A stretch of DNA of 53,861 nt from an uncultured bacterium (GCA_903961015.1 CAJCCX010000095.1:1-53861); one strand, 5' to 3'; counted from the stretch's first letter, positions 33,544 to 42,731 are shown. Program-made: numbers and translations. The notes: generated by a model not told the origin, from the sequence alone.

Positions 33544-34566
33544 ATGTTTAATCCCTTTCAGTCTCCAAACCAGCGCAATGTGATTGCGGTCGAATGCGGG
33601 GCAAATGCTCTACGACTGCTACAACTGGGCGGAAACGCAATGAATCCCGTTGTTCAGGGGATTGCGATGTTGCCGGCTGTGGGAGTGAATTCCCAACAGG
33701 CTGGCAGCGACGAAACAACGATTCGACGAATCAAAGAAGCACTCCGCGCAGGTGGATTTTCTGGACGTTCGTGCGGGCTATTACTGCCTGCGAAATCGAT
33801 CTTGACAGAATCCATCGAAATCCCTGCCCTTGCAAATAGTGAAATGAAAGAAAGTGTCTCTTGGACTGCGGTCGATCGACTTGGTGTCGATCGAACGGAA
33901 GTCGTTGCGGGACATCTGCCCATTCGTGCGGGAACGCTTGGCGGCGCACCATCCGAAGTGCTTGTAGTTGCAACTTTACGCAATACTGTCAACCGAACGG
34001 CTGCACTACTGACTGAAGCCGGACTTGAACCTTGTAAAGCAGAACTTGGCGCACTTGCTGCGATGCGACTTGCATGGAATCAAATCAAGACGACCACCAA
34101 TATTCCAAACTTTGCATTTCTGCATCTGGAATCTGATCAAGCGACTCTCGCACTGCTGAACAATAGTGGACTCATTTTTCATCGATCATTCAGCTGGGAG
34201 TCCAGTTCGAACTTAAATCTTGGAGCAATTCCAGTTGCTGGCGAAGAAGATGAATCGCAAGCGTGGCGTTGGCGCCAAATGGCTGAAGAGATTTTGCAAT
34301 GCTTGCGTCATATCGAACGACGCGCCGTGGGTTCGTGGCCAGAGTTCGTGACACTCAGTGGAGCGCTCGCAGAGGAGCCTGGCGTTGCTTCTGCAATTCG
34401 TACTGTGTGTGGTACAGAAACGCGCCTCATAAATATTGAGAATTCTGCGGACTGGTCAAAGGTCAAGCGACCAAACGGGCCGCTCTCTGCATGGACTTCC
34501 CTTTTCGCAATGGCACTGCCACAAACAACCGTAACTGAAGTCAATAAAAAACGAAGGGTCGCATGA
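33544..34566 (+). CDS. pilM: PilM-like assembly ATPase-fold protein
   Basis: A 340-residue actin-fold protein of the PilM/GspL-cytoplasmic type, which links the inner-membrane PilN to the cytoplasmic motor. The opening NVIAVECGANALRLLQL is the phosphate-1-like strand pair, IKEALRAGGFSGRSCGLLLP follows, and ESVSWTAVDRLGVD is the usual helix. It is weakly conserved compared with proteobacterial PilM. GGAAAGG upstream serves as ribosome-binding site. The gene ends in an ATGA overlap with pilN. Confidence 0.8.
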   Translation: MFNPFQSPNQRNVIAVECGANALRLLQLGGNAMNPVVQGIAMLPAVGVNSQQAGSDETTIRRIKEALRAGGFSGRSCGLLLPAKSILTESIEIPALANSEMKESVSWTAVDRLGVDRTEVVAGHLPIRAGTLGGAPSEVLVVATLRNTVNRTAALLTEAGLEPCKAELGALAAMRLAWNQIKTTTNIPNFAFLHLESDQATLALLNNSGLIFHRSFSWESSSNLNLGAIPVAGEEDESQAWRWRQMAEEILQCLRHIERRAVGSWPEFVTLSGALAEEPGVASAIRTVCGTETRLINIENSADWSKVKRPNGPLSAWTSLFAMALPQTTVTEVNKKRRVA

Positions 34567-35243
34567 TTGATTTCTTTGTTGATCTTCTACCGGATGATGC
34601 GCGCGAAATTTTTCGTCGCCGCGCTCAATTTCGACTCGTGAAATTGGGATCAATACTTGCGCTCACAGTTGCAACTGGCGTAGTCGTCAACTCATTCGTC
34701 GAATTGCGCCAAGCAAAAGCCCAGCACGAAGTGATTGTCGCTCTGAGAGAAAAATCAAACAAGATTGACAAACTTGTCGAACTCTCTGCCCAAGAGCGAA
34801 CACGCCTCCGCAGTGAAATCGCCGTGGATGCGATGCTGCGATCACCTATAAGCACGAGCACAATCATCTCTGCGATTTCACATCTCTTGCCAGATGGAAG
34901 CTGGCTCGAATCAATGAAAGTTTCATTGGAAGAGCAAAAGTCAATGAAAACTCCAGTCGCAAATCGACCGATTTATGTTGTGATGATGAATGGAATTGCA
35001 CCCAACGCACAAGCTGTCCAAGAATTCGCCACTGAAATTCGTAAGACTGCTCCATTCGTAGCAGTCACGGTGCTCGAGCAACGTGCTGCGCCAAAGTCTG
35101 GTGGCGGATCAGAGCAGCAGTTCGTGATGCGTGCACGTATCGACCCAGCTTCAAGAGAAACTGAAGCACGAAAGCCGAATCACTCCGGAAACGACATCGC
35201 ATCAGCGCAAACTCAGATTGCTCGCGGAGGGTCGACACGATGA
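34563..35243 (+). CDS. pilN: PilN-like inner-membrane assembly protein
   Basis: A 226-residue bitopic protein: a short cytoplasmic N-terminus starting IDFFVDLLPDD (the INLLP-like PilM-binding motif), a membrane helix (~28-47), a coiled coil (~48-85) and a ferredoxin-like periplasmic domain with ISHLLPDGSWLESMKVSLEE. This is the PilN/GspL-periplasmic layout. Both ends overlap neighbours by ATGA (34563-34566 and 35240-35243), so the block pilM-pilN-pilO-pilP is translationally coupled. Confidence 0.82.
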   Translation: MIDFFVDLLPDDAREIFRRRAQFRLVKLGSILALTVATGVVVNSFVELRQAKAQHEVIVALREKSNKIDKLVELSAQERTRLRSEIAVDAMLRSPISTSTIISAISHLLPDGSWLESMKVSLEEQKSMKTPVANRPIYVVMMNGIAPNAQAVQEFATEIRKTAPFVAVTVLEQRAAPKSGGGSEQQFVMRARIDPASRETEARKPNHSGNDIASAQTQIARGGSTR

Positions 35244-35791
35244 AGATCTCCTCGTTCTGGGCATGGGCGATTCTTCCGACCACCATCAGTGCAACCATCG
35301 TCGGTTTCTTTGCAATTCCGAATTTTCGGGATGCGGGAGTCATGCGTGCGGACAGTAAAAATGTATCGAAGGCAACTGATGAATTTCTGACGCAACGGGA
35401 TGAATTTGAACGCCTTCAAATGGAAGTCAAATCCTTGCAATCCCGCCGCGAGGAAAGTGGCCACTCTATTCGAACAGACTCCAACGACAGCAAACTTGTT
35501 TTGGCTATGACTCGACCAATCGATGGGACAGATGTTCTTGATCAATCGATTCGTATTGGAGAACGAGAAGTGATGAGCGTGCGCCCTGCTGGTCTTGCAC
35601 TTGATCGTCGTAACGTTGAAATGCAAATGACCGGATCGTTTGATGCCGTGTTCAATACTGTCCGAAAAGCAGAGCAAGAATCAGGCATGACTCGTGTACG
35701 TTCAATCGACATTCACCGAGAAGGCCTGCAAGTGCAAGCGACCGTCGGGATCGACGAATACTTCCACGCTTCAGAGGGCAAACCAGAATGA
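35240..35791 (+). CDS. pilO: PilO-like inner-membrane assembly protein
   Basis: A 183-residue bitopic protein with an N-terminal membrane helix (~8-27), a coiled-coil stretch (~40-72) and a small beta-alpha domain, the layout of PilO/GspM, partner of PilN. Sequence similarity is weak and the call rests mainly on layout, size and position. Overlaps pilN and the next gene by 4 bp each. Confidence 0.7.
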   Translation: MKISSFWAWAILPTTISATIVGFFAIPNFRDAGVMRADSKNVSKATDEFLTQRDEFERLQMEVKSLQSRREESGHSIRTDSNDSKLVLAMTRPIDGTDVLDQSIRIGEREVMSVRPAGLALDRRNVEMQMTGSFDAVFNTVRKAEQESGMTRVRSIDIHREGLQVQATVGIDEYFHASEGKPE

Positions 35792-36318
35792 CCTTTGCAA
35801 ATCGTTGGAGTGCATTCGCGGCTCGACTGGGAACTTCGCCCCGTCAACTCGCGATCTTGTTGACATCAGCATTGATCGCTATCGGTATCTTCGGTGGGAA
35901 GTTGATCCTCGCACCGAAGTCGGCTGCTGCTGCAGTTGCTCGACCAGCACCTGCGACTACAAAACTGCCAGAACCTGCTGCGATTGTTATCCCAGAAATT
36001 TTTATGCAAGCGATACCACATTGGAACCTCGCTGCAATCCCTGCTCGAAGTCCATTCACTTCCCCTGCTGACCTGAAGCCTGCCGTCGATGCAACTGCAT
36101 CGGCTTCGAGCACGCCTGTTGCAATCCAAACGACCTTCGTCTTACAAGCGACACTGGATCGAACCTTCGCGATCGTCAACGGAAAAACTCTTCGTGTCGG
36201 ACAAAAATGGGGAGACGCGAAAAGTGGGAATAATTTCCAACTGATTGAAGTTGGGGAACGAACCGCCCGGTTCTCGGTTGGGAATCAGGTCATTGAACTC
36301 ACTCTCGATCATCAATAA
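35788..36318 (+). CDS. PilP/GspC-like protein
   Basis: A 176-residue protein with an N-terminal membrane helix (~20-40), a Pro/Ala-rich linker, and a small C-terminal beta domain (about 108-175: FVLQATLDRTFAIVNGKTLR, then GNNFQLIEVGERTARFSVG). This matches the homology region of PilP/GspC, which contacts the secretin and the inner-membrane platform. It has a membrane helix rather than a PilP lipobox, closer to GspC. It closes the pilM-N-O-P block. Confidence 0.7.
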   Translation: MTFANRWSAFAARLGTSPRQLAILLTSALIAIGIFGGKLILAPKSAAAAVARPAPATTKLPEPAAIVIPEIFMQAIPHWNLAAIPARSPFTSPADLKPAVDATASASSTPVAIQTTFVLQATLDRTFAIVNGKTLRVGQKWGDAKSGNNFQLIEVGERTARFSVGNQVIELTLDHQ

Positions 36319-36333
36319 ATTCAAGTTTTTTTA

Positions 36334-38076
36334 ATGAGCAATTTTAATCCTCCAACTTCAATCTCACTTGGCCAGGTCCTTATGGAATCTGGACTGCTGA
36401 CCGCAGAAAATTTACGCGATGCTCTTCTTGCGCAGTCATCGGATTCTCAGCGCAAGATGCTTGGGGAAATCTTGATTGAACGCGGTTTCTTGACTCAAGA
36501 ACAATTACTCCGTGCGCTCGCACGTGCGAAGGGCTTGGAATTCATCGAACACCCAGCCGAAGTTGCCGACCCCGGCGTTCGCGCCTTGATACCAGAAGCA
36601 ATTCGCAACGAAAACATGGTCCTGCCAATGTCGCTGACCGAAGGCGAGTTGGTTGTTTGCACTGCAAATCCTGATGACTTTGTGGTCACCGAACATCTCG
36701 CACGATTAACTGGCTTTCGCATTCGCGTGACAGTCAGCACACCAGCGGCTCTTGAAGTTGCATTTGCAATACCAACGCCGGAAGTGGAAGCTGCAACTGA
36801 TCGATCTGGCGCTCAAACTCAAGAAATTGTTGCGGAGATTCTTGACAATCTCGATGATGTCGTCGGCACTGTCACTGAACCTCAGATGGCTGAAATGTCT
36901 GGGAGCGCAGACGAAGCTTCCAGCGGACCTGTGGTGCGATTGGTGAATCACATCATTGCGTGCGCCGTCGCCGAAGGTGCGTCGGACATTCACATTGAAC
37001 CTGACGATGGCCAATTGCGCGTTCGATTGCGCGTGGACGGCGTGCTGCACGTGCGTATCAAACCGCCACACCGAATGCATTCAGCAATTGCAAGCCGTGT
37101 GAAAATTATGGCTCGTCTTGATATTTCAGAACGCCGCGTGCCTCAAGATGGCGAAATCAGCGTGCGTGTAAATGGTCGACCAATTGATTTGCGCGTTTCC
37201 ACATTGCCAGGAAAGTTTGGCGAAAAAGTCGTGATGCGAGTGATCGATGTTGGTGGTGTTCGTATTGGCTTGGATAAACTCGGCTTTCGTCCATCAACTG
37301 AAGCGACTTTTCGCAAGGTGATTGACGAGCCGCACGGCGTTGTATTGGTCACTGGCCCTACTGGAAGCGGAAAGTCGACGACTCTCTATTCGGTTCTCTC
37401 GGGATTCGATACGGAAAGTTTGAATGTTTCCACCGTCGAAGATCCTGTTGAAAGCAACTTGCCTGGCGTGCACCAAACGCAGATGAATGTCAAGGCCGGA
37501 CTCACATTCTCTGGCGCACTGCGCTCACTCCTTCGACAAGATCCCGACATCATCATGGTTGGCGAAATTCGCGACGGAGAAACTGCACAGACCGCAGTGC
37601 AGGCTGCGCTCACTGGACATTTGGTGCTCTCAACTCTGCATACAAATGATGCTCCAAGTGCAGTGACTCGACTGACCAACCTCGGCGTTGAGCCCTTTTT
37701 GGTCGCTGCAAGCCTTCGAGGCGTACTTGCACAGAGGTTGGTGCGCAAGACTTGCAATCAATGTCGGACCTCGTATATCCCAGATGCGCACGAATTAGCC
37801 AGCATGGGAAAATACTCAGACGGCGTACTGGAATTGACCAAAGGAATTGGCTGTAGAAAGTGCCACGAACGCGGATATTCAGGACGAATTGGCCTCTATG
37901 AATTATTAGTTCCGAACAACCAAATTCTTGATGCGATTTCAGCAAAACTTGATCTAAATGCAATTCGTGATTTGCTTTCCAAGCAAGGATTTGAAACCTT
38001 GTGGGATGACGGCATTTACAAAGTGCTCGCTGGAATGACAACCCTGGAGGAAGTACATGGCGCATGCCGTCGCTGA
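36334..38076 (+). CDS. gspE: Type II secretion / pilus assembly ATPase (GspE/PilB)
   Basis: A 580-residue hexameric ATPase powering pseudopilus extension. An N-terminal MshEN-type domain (~5-150, LGEILIERGFLTQEQLLRAL) is followed by the catalytic half: GASDIHIEP, Walker A GPTGSGKST, Asp box VEDPVE, Walker B IIMVGEIRDGETA, and GHLVLSTLHTNDA. Two CxxC pairs (CNQC and CRKC) form the zinc site of GspE/PilB. The MshEN domain suggests possible cyclic-di-GMP binding. Its last 20 bp overlap gspF. No retraction ATPase (PilT) is encoded nearby. Confidence 0.95.
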   Translation: MSNFNPPTSISLGQVLMESGLLTAENLRDALLAQSSDSQRKMLGEILIERGFLTQEQLLRALARAKGLEFIEHPAEVADPGVRALIPEAIRNENMVLPMSLTEGELVVCTANPDDFVVTEHLARLTGFRIRVTVSTPAALEVAFAIPTPEVEAATDRSGAQTQEIVAEILDNLDDVVGTVTEPQMAEMSGSADEASSGPVVRLVNHIIACAVAEGASDIHIEPDDGQLRVRLRVDGVLHVRIKPPHRMHSAIASRVKIMARLDISERRVPQDGEISVRVNGRPIDLRVSTLPGKFGEKVVMRVIDVGGVRIGLDKLGFRPSTEATFRKVIDEPHGVVLVTGPTGSGKSTTLYSVLSGFDTESLNVSTVEDPVESNLPGVHQTQMNVKAGLTFSGALRSLLRQDPDIIMVGEIRDGETAQTAVQAALTGHLVLSTLHTNDAPSAVTRLTNLGVEPFLVAASLRGVLAQRLVRKTCNQCRTSYIPDAHELASMGKYSDGVLELTKGIGCRKCHERGYSGRIGLYELLVPNNQILDAISAKLDLNAIRDLLSKQGFETLWDDGIYKVLAGMTTLEEVHGACRR

Positions 38077-39316
38077 ACAAGTTTTAACCCCCCGCTTCGA
38101 ATGGCGCGCACGCCGCGCCAATGGTGCGCCAGAACGCGGAATTATGGAAGCCGCAAATCATGCCGGTGTTGTTCGCGAACTTCATCGACAGGGATTTGCC
38201 ATCGTTTCGATTGCACTCACCGATATTGATGCGAAACCTGTCGCACGCGCGAACCATAATGATCGATCGCTCAGTGGTCGATTCAGCCGCGATGAAGTCC
38301 TCTCGCTCTGCACTCAACTTTCTGTGATGATGAAGACAGGTGTTTCGCTGATCGAAGGTCTGGAAACATATGCCGCGCAAACTCCCAGCAAAGATGCAGC
38401 GTCAGTCATTCGCCGCATTCGCGACGATGTTTGTGAAGGCGAGGATCTTTCCGTTGCGATGGCGAAGTGGCCACGAATTTTTCCAACAGTCATGATTGCA
38501 TTACTACAAGCCGCTGAAGCGACTGGCATGCTTGATCAAATGCTTGCACGCATCTCGAAGGATCTTTCCAAGCAACGCAAGTTCACGCGGCAAGTAAAAG
38601 GTGCGATGGCATATCCAGGAATCATGCTGCTTGTTGCTGTCGCAGCAGTCACGATCATCATGACTTTTGTCCTGCCGAAGTTCAAACCGCTCTTCTCTGC
38701 TCAGGGCGACAACTTGCCTGTCATCACTCGATATCTCATGATGATCGCCGACAGCCTGCATAGTCATTGGCCGATCTGGATCATCACCATCAGTGCGATC
38801 ATCTTTGGATCAGTGGTCTGGGCGAAATCAACTGGCGGTCGTCTTGCGCTTGATTGGTTGCGAATGAACACCCCAATCGTTAAGAAAATGTTTCAACAGT
38901 TGTACACCGTTCGATTCGCCAGCACGATGGGCACTTTGCTTGCTGCTGGCGTCAGTTTGCTTGATGTCATCCGCATCTTGCGAACCGTCACAGGAAATAC
39001 TTTGTACAACCAATTATGGGATGAGTTGGAAGAGCGCGTGAATCGTGGGCAGGATATGTCCACTGCTTTTTTGAAGTCACCACTTGTTCCGCGTCCTGTC
39101 TCGGCGATGATCAACGCTGGCGAGCGAAGTGGACGATTGTCTGAAACGCTCGATCACGCAGCACAATATTCGGAAGAGGAGCTTGACTCAGCCATCAAGA
39201 TGGCGACAAGCTTGATCGAACCGATCATGATTCTTGGTATGGGTGTGGTTGTTGGTGGTATCGCAGCGGCAATGTTGTTGCCGATCTTTGGATTGAGTAA
39301 GTCACTTCACCACTAA
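38057..39316 (+). CDS. gspF: Inner-membrane platform protein (GspF/PilC)
   Basis: A 419-residue polytopic platform protein with two T2SF repeats (~80-200 and ~280-410; FSRDEVLSLCTQLSVMMKTG and TVRFASTMGTLLAAGVSLL) and three membrane helices. It transmits ATPase motion to the growing pseudopilus. The start at 38057 has GGAGGAA just upstream inside gspE. It is the last gene of the plus-strand arm and converges with the kinase gene. Confidence 0.95.
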   Translation: MAHAVAEQVLTPRFEWRARRANGAPERGIMEAANHAGVVRELHRQGFAIVSIALTDIDAKPVARANHNDRSLSGRFSRDEVLSLCTQLSVMMKTGVSLIEGLETYAAQTPSKDAASVIRRIRDDVCEGEDLSVAMAKWPRIFPTVMIALLQAAEATGMLDQMLARISKDLSKQRKFTRQVKGAMAYPGIMLLVAVAAVTIIMTFVLPKFKPLFSAQGDNLPVITRYLMMIADSLHSHWPIWIITISAIIFGSVVWAKSTGGRLALDWLRMNTPIVKKMFQQLYTVRFASTMGTLLAAGVSLLDVIRILRTVTGNTLYNQLWDELEERVNRGQDMSTAFLKSPLVPRPVSAMINAGERSGRLSETLDHAAQYSEEELDSAIKMATSLIEPIMILGMGVVVGGIAAAMLLPIFGLSKSLHH

Positions 39317-39367
39317 GTTGTATCGGGGTCTTCGCGACTCGTCAGTGCGTTCGCGCAACTGGCAAAC

Positions 39368-40954
39368 TTAGGGAACAGTGATGGTCGCGGCGGGGTCGAG
39401 GCGCACATGCATCCGAAGTGGTGCAGTGCGCCCCCCCCGCGGTGCAGCAGAAATCGATTCTGTGTGTGTTTGAAAACTACTCTTGGAAATAATGATCATT
39501 GCATTCTGACTGTTCTGCTTCCATGCGATGCTTGATCGAATCGGCGTGACTCCAATATCAAGGCCATCGATTGTCACTCGTGCACCAGATGGATCGGATT
39601 CGATTGAAATAGATTCGACAACAGCAGGCAAGTCTTCCTGTGCGGATTGGACTCCAGAAGAATTTAATAATTTGCGCCAACAATCCACCAACCATTGCGG
39701 CTTCAATGTGTCTGTTGCGACGAGCCCGACGATCGTCACGAGCAATACCGAAAGCGTCGGAACAAGCCAGCCACTTGATCGTCGGATCGTGTCGGTTTCG
39801 AGAATGTGCGGCTGTTTTGGTTCGCGAATGGGACGATTTCTGCCTGCAATGGCTGGCTCGTTCGCAAACACTGCAACTGGTTGGGACATGGGCTCTCCAC
39901 ACAACCAACTGCGGAGTTTCGAGCCCAGTTCGCGCGCATCTGCAAATCGCTCACTGCGCTCTCGCCGTAGGCACTTGGCGACAATTCCTGAAAGTTCCTC
40001 ATCGACTTCGGATGTCGTCGATCGAATATCTGGCGCATCAATATCACAAACGACTCGCGCAGCTTCATGAACGGAAAGCGCTCGAACATCATGCGGATAT
40101 GTTCCAGAAATCAATTCGAATAGAATCACTCCGAGTGCATAGACATCCGCTCGCTGATCGATCTTGCGCGGATCGCCAGCGAATTGTTCCGGGCTCATGT
40201 ATTGCATCGTTCCGACGAGTTGGCCAGTCTGTGTTTGCACTGATGTCATCTCAGAATCATTTCCAAGACATCGCGCAACACCAAAGTCGATCACTTTTGG
40301 AGATCCATTCACCGCAACTAAAATATTCGCTGGCTTTAAGTCACGATGAACAATTCCCATTCGGTGAGCATGTCCAATCGCATCGCTGATCTCCGCAACA
40401 ATGCTGAGTCTTTCGCGAAGTCCGAGGTGCTTGTTGTCACACCACATGGTGAGTTCCTGTGCATTTGCGATGTATTCCATCGCAAACCACGGAACGGCTC
40501 CCTCGCCATCGTCATACATTCCGCTTGCATAAAAAGATGCGATAGCAGGATGATTGAGTTTCTTCATCACTTCGGCTTCGCGTGCGAATCGTTGGATGGC
40601 GATCTGACTCGTCACTGCTCGACCAAGGACTTTCATTGCAACTTCGCGAGTTGTTTCCGTTGTGCTTCGCGCGAGATAGACGCGCCCCATGCCGCCACTC
40701 CCAATCAATTTTTCGATGCGGTAATCTCCCAGAATTTGATTCAAGAGCGCATCAGCAAGACGACTTGGCGTTTCTACCGGCAGATGTTCTGCGTGCGTCA
40801 GATGTGCACTGTGCTCAGTGAGCAAGCGCTTGACTTCCGCGAGGACTTGAGCGTCAATAGTTTGCGTAGCGACCCATGAGGCGGGATCAGGTGTTCCGCC
40901 ACGAATGGCTTCTTCGAAGAGTCGCTGCGCTTGATCACGCTGCGCGGGATTCAT
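39368..40954 (-). CDS. Membrane Ser/Thr protein kinase with PEGA domain
   Basis: A 528-residue Hanks-type kinase. N-terminal helical region (1-75), then the kinase domain (~76-345): GSGGMGRVYLA, VAMKVL, HRDLKPANILV (catalytic Asp), VIDFGVAR, and GTMQYMSPEQFAGD. One membrane helix (~395-415) leads to an extracytoplasmic PEGA domain (~445-500, IESDPSGARVTIDGLDIGVTP). Planctomycetes encode many such kinases. It lies convergent to gspF, and a regulatory link is not shown. A run of eight G residues near the C-terminus (39431-39438) might be prone to slippage. Confidence 0.93.
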   Translation of the reverse strand: MNPAQRDQAQRLFEEAIRGGTPDPASWVATQTIDAQVLAEVKRLLTEHSAHLTHAEHLPVETPSRLADALLNQILGDYRIEKLIGSGGMGRVYLARSTTETTREVAMKVLGRAVTSQIAIQRFAREAEVMKKLNHPAIASFYASGMYDDGEGAVPWFAMEYIANAQELTMWCDNKHLGLRERLSIVAEISDAIGHAHRMGIVHRDLKPANILVAVNGSPKVIDFGVARCLGNDSEMTSVQTQTGQLVGTMQYMSPEQFAGDPRKIDQRADVYALGVILFELISGTYPHDVRALSVHEAARVVCDIDAPDIRSTTSEVDEELSGIVAKCLRRERSERFADARELGSKLRSWLCGEPMSQPVAVFANEPAIAGRNRPIREPKQPHILETDTIRRSSGWLVPTLSVLLVTIVGLVATDTLKPQWLVDCWRKLLNSSGVQSAQEDLPAVVESISIESDPSGARVTIDGLDIGVTPIRSSIAWKQNSQNAMIIISKSSFQTHTESISAAPRGGRTAPLRMHVRLDPAATITVP

Positions 40955-40961
40955 AGGTGTA

Positions 40962-40967
40962 AGAATA
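40962..40967 (-). promoter_or_regulatory. Putative -10 box, kinase gene
   Basis: Reads TATTCT on the minus strand and ends 7 bp before the ATG at 40954. No ribosome-binding site lies between. Confidence 0.4.
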
Positions 40968-40977
40968 GCCCAATGTG

Positions 40978-40983
40978 TATTCT
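40978..40983 (+). promoter_or_regulatory. Putative -10 box, DUF6804-like gene
   Basis: TATTCT ends 7 bp before the GTG at 40991. It mirrors the box of the divergent kinase gene, so both -10 boxes lie within 22 bp. Confidence 0.35.
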
Positions 40984-40990
40984 GTGCAGC

Positions 40991-41296
40991 GTGAAAGTCT
41001 TATTGATCATCGTGGGTGCGATGGGCGCCCTCCTCTTTGCGCGCGCAGCCAAGTTCGGTCCGATGGAGAGCGAACCGCTCAGTGTGATCATCGCATGGGC
41101 GATTTCGATCGCTGCACTCATCAGCGCAGTCTGGCTGGCAAAGCTGAAATTTGCTGCATGGGCTGCAATTTTTGGCGCGATGGCGATTGTCATGAATGTG
41201 GTCGCACCAATTCACCTGCAACCAAATTGGATCGTGCCGATGAACATCGTCTGTGGAGTTTTGTGCGCAGCGTGCGTGGTGCGGAATTGGGAATAA
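40991..41296 (+). CDS. Small membrane protein, DUF6804-like
   Basis: A 101-residue protein with four hydrophobic segments: KVLLIIVGAMGALLF, LSVIIAWAISIAALIS, AWAAIFGAMAIVMNVVAPIH and WIVPMNIVCGVLCAAC. The pattern FGAMAIVMNVVAPIH followed by a Trp-rich last helix fits the DUF6804 family of small membrane proteins of unknown function. GTG at 40991 is chosen for its position after the hydrophilic start; ATG at 40973 would add six residues (MCILCS) and is also possible. The stop codon lies in the first unit of the hairpin repeat array. Confidence 0.55.
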   Translation: MKVLLIIVGAMGALLFARAAKFGPMESEPLSVIIAWAISIAALISAVWLAKLKFAAWAAIFGAMAIVMNVVAPIHLQPNWIVPMNIVCGVLCAACVVRNWE

Positions 41297-41384
41297 CAGT
41301 CCAAGACTGGGAATGACAGTCCAAGACTGGGAATGACAGTCCAAGACTGGGAATGACAGTCCAAGACTGGGAATGACAGTCCAA
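41289..41384. repeat. 20-bp tandem repeat forming serial hairpins
   Basis: Units at 41289-41308, 41309-41328, 41329-41348 and 41349-41368 plus a 16-bp partial unit (41369-41384). The unit is gggaatgacagtccaagact; the first differs by one base. Each junction contains CAGTC-CAA-GACTG, a 5-bp stem with a 3-nt loop, so the array can form up to four small hairpins on either strand. It fills the whole gap between two convergent genes. Confidence 0.93.
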
Positions 41385-41390
41385 CCAAAA

Positions 41391-42719
41391 TCAGGGGGCG
41401 GTCAAGGACTTTGTTGAAGCTGGCGAAGATGTGGAAGCCGCACTCGGACGCGGAGTGGAATCTGCTGGTGGAAGCATGAATACCAAAGCGCCGCCGGGCA
41501 TAACCCCTTCGCGCTCATTTTGTGGACGCGCAATGACAACTCGCCGACCATCGGTGCGAATTCCAACTCCCCAGCGTGCTGAAGTCACAGGAACATTTGG
41601 TTGAAAGCGAACGGATTCCGCCCAAGTCCCATTATTGTCTTTTGTGAATGCACCGGCATAGCCGGGATTCTTATCACCATTGAGCGCAGTTGGATCACCA
41701 ACAACGATTCGACCATCAGTCACTGCAAGCGAGATTCCCCACCCTACACCTGGAGTCACATCGATAAGTGGAGTCAATTCGCCGTCAAAGACCCAGCCAG
41801 TCTCGCCACGCCGATACACCATCACTGCCGAACCCTGACCAGAAACTTGTGACATTCTCACGGCGACAACCGAATCGCTCGATGCGATGGTTGAACCAAA
41901 TCCAAGATAATCCAAGCGATCTGGCGGGGGTTTCAATTCGCCGTCAATTGACCACATTCCATCGGAATTCATTCGATAGACGACGACGACCGCATCGCCA
42001 CCGACGACTAAATCTTGATGCGGCGCAGCCGTGATTGCCTTTGGACATCCGATGACAATCTGGTTTGGAGTCATGGAAAGTGCCGCACCGAAAAATGTTG
42101 GCTTGAACTCATCTCCACGTTGAAGAAATCCAAGGCCCTTCCAACCATCAACACCACGCTTGAAAAGAAAAACTTTTGGAGATGGATTCACAGTTCGAGG
42201 CTTGTCGCCGAGCACGCGCATATCGACCGTTGAAATCGCTGCGAAGACTCCATCCGACACGATGACTCCGCCGAAAGCAGGTTCGGGCAATCCAGTCGGA
42301 GGCTCGAGCAATCCGATCTGCTTCCATCCAGAATTTGTTTCAGCAGCTTCGAACGCAGCGACGGTACTACTTCCACCATCACGACGATCTTCAGAGACGA
42401 GCATTATGCTTCCAACCATGGTCATGCGTTGAAGAACCATCATGCCAGGCTTCACTCCATCGACTGATTGCATCTCACGGAATGGTTTCCATTCGCCTGT
42501 GGGCTGAAACACAAATGTTGCGATTTGACCAACAGATCCGCCAGCCTTCGATGGATCCGGACCAGTTGCAACGACTCGATCTCCAGAGACAGCAACGACC
42601 ATTCCAAAGGTCGGAGAAACCGTTGGTGAAGTGGCATCCAGAATTGCAATCTGACTGATTGTTGGAATAGGCGGAACTGAAAGTGTCGCGCAAACAACGA
42701 TAGAAAAGTAAGAGAGCAT
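41391..42719 (-). CDS. Exported FG-GAP-like beta-propeller protein
   Basis: A 442-residue protein with a signal peptide (1-~18) and repeated blades of about 50-60 residues in which SxDxVVA/V-type strands recur: MVVAVSGDRVVATGPDP, GGVIVSDGVFAAIS, AALSMTPNQIVIGCP, STIASSDSVVAV, ISLAVTDGRIVVGDP, VGIRTDGRRVVIA. This is the FG-GAP/integrin-like propeller pattern common in planctomycetes. The Ser/Thr/Pro-rich last 25 residues may be a linker. No enzymatic motif is visible. Confidence 0.7.
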   Translation of the reverse strand: MLSYFSIVVCATLSVPPIPTISQIAILDATSPTVSPTFGMVVAVSGDRVVATGPDPSKAGGSVGQIATFVFQPTGEWKPFREMQSVDGVKPGMMVLQRMTMVGSIMLVSEDRRDGGSSTVAAFEAAETNSGWKQIGLLEPPTGLPEPAFGGVIVSDGVFAAISTVDMRVLGDKPRTVNPSPKVFLFKRGVDGWKGLGFLQRGDEFKPTFFGAALSMTPNQIVIGCPKAITAAPHQDLVVGGDAVVVVYRMNSDGMWSIDGELKPPPDRLDYLGFGSTIASSDSVVAVRMSQVSGQGSAVMVYRRGETGWVFDGELTPLIDVTPGVGWGISLAVTDGRIVVGDPTALNGDKNPGYAGAFTKDNNGTWAESVRFQPNVPVTSARWGVGIRTDGRRVVIARPQNEREGVMPGGALVFMLPPADSTPRPSAASTSSPASTKSLTAP

Positions 42720-42725
42720 CGCTTC

Positions 42726-42731
42726 ATTCTA
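42726..42731 (-). promoter_or_regulatory. Putative -10 box, beta-propeller gene
   Basis: Reads TAGAAT on the minus strand and ends 6 bp before the ATG at 42719. Confidence 0.45.

Noticed and set aside
41289-41384. Possible CRISPR array
   Set aside because: Repeats are head-to-tail with no spacers and no cas genes nearby.
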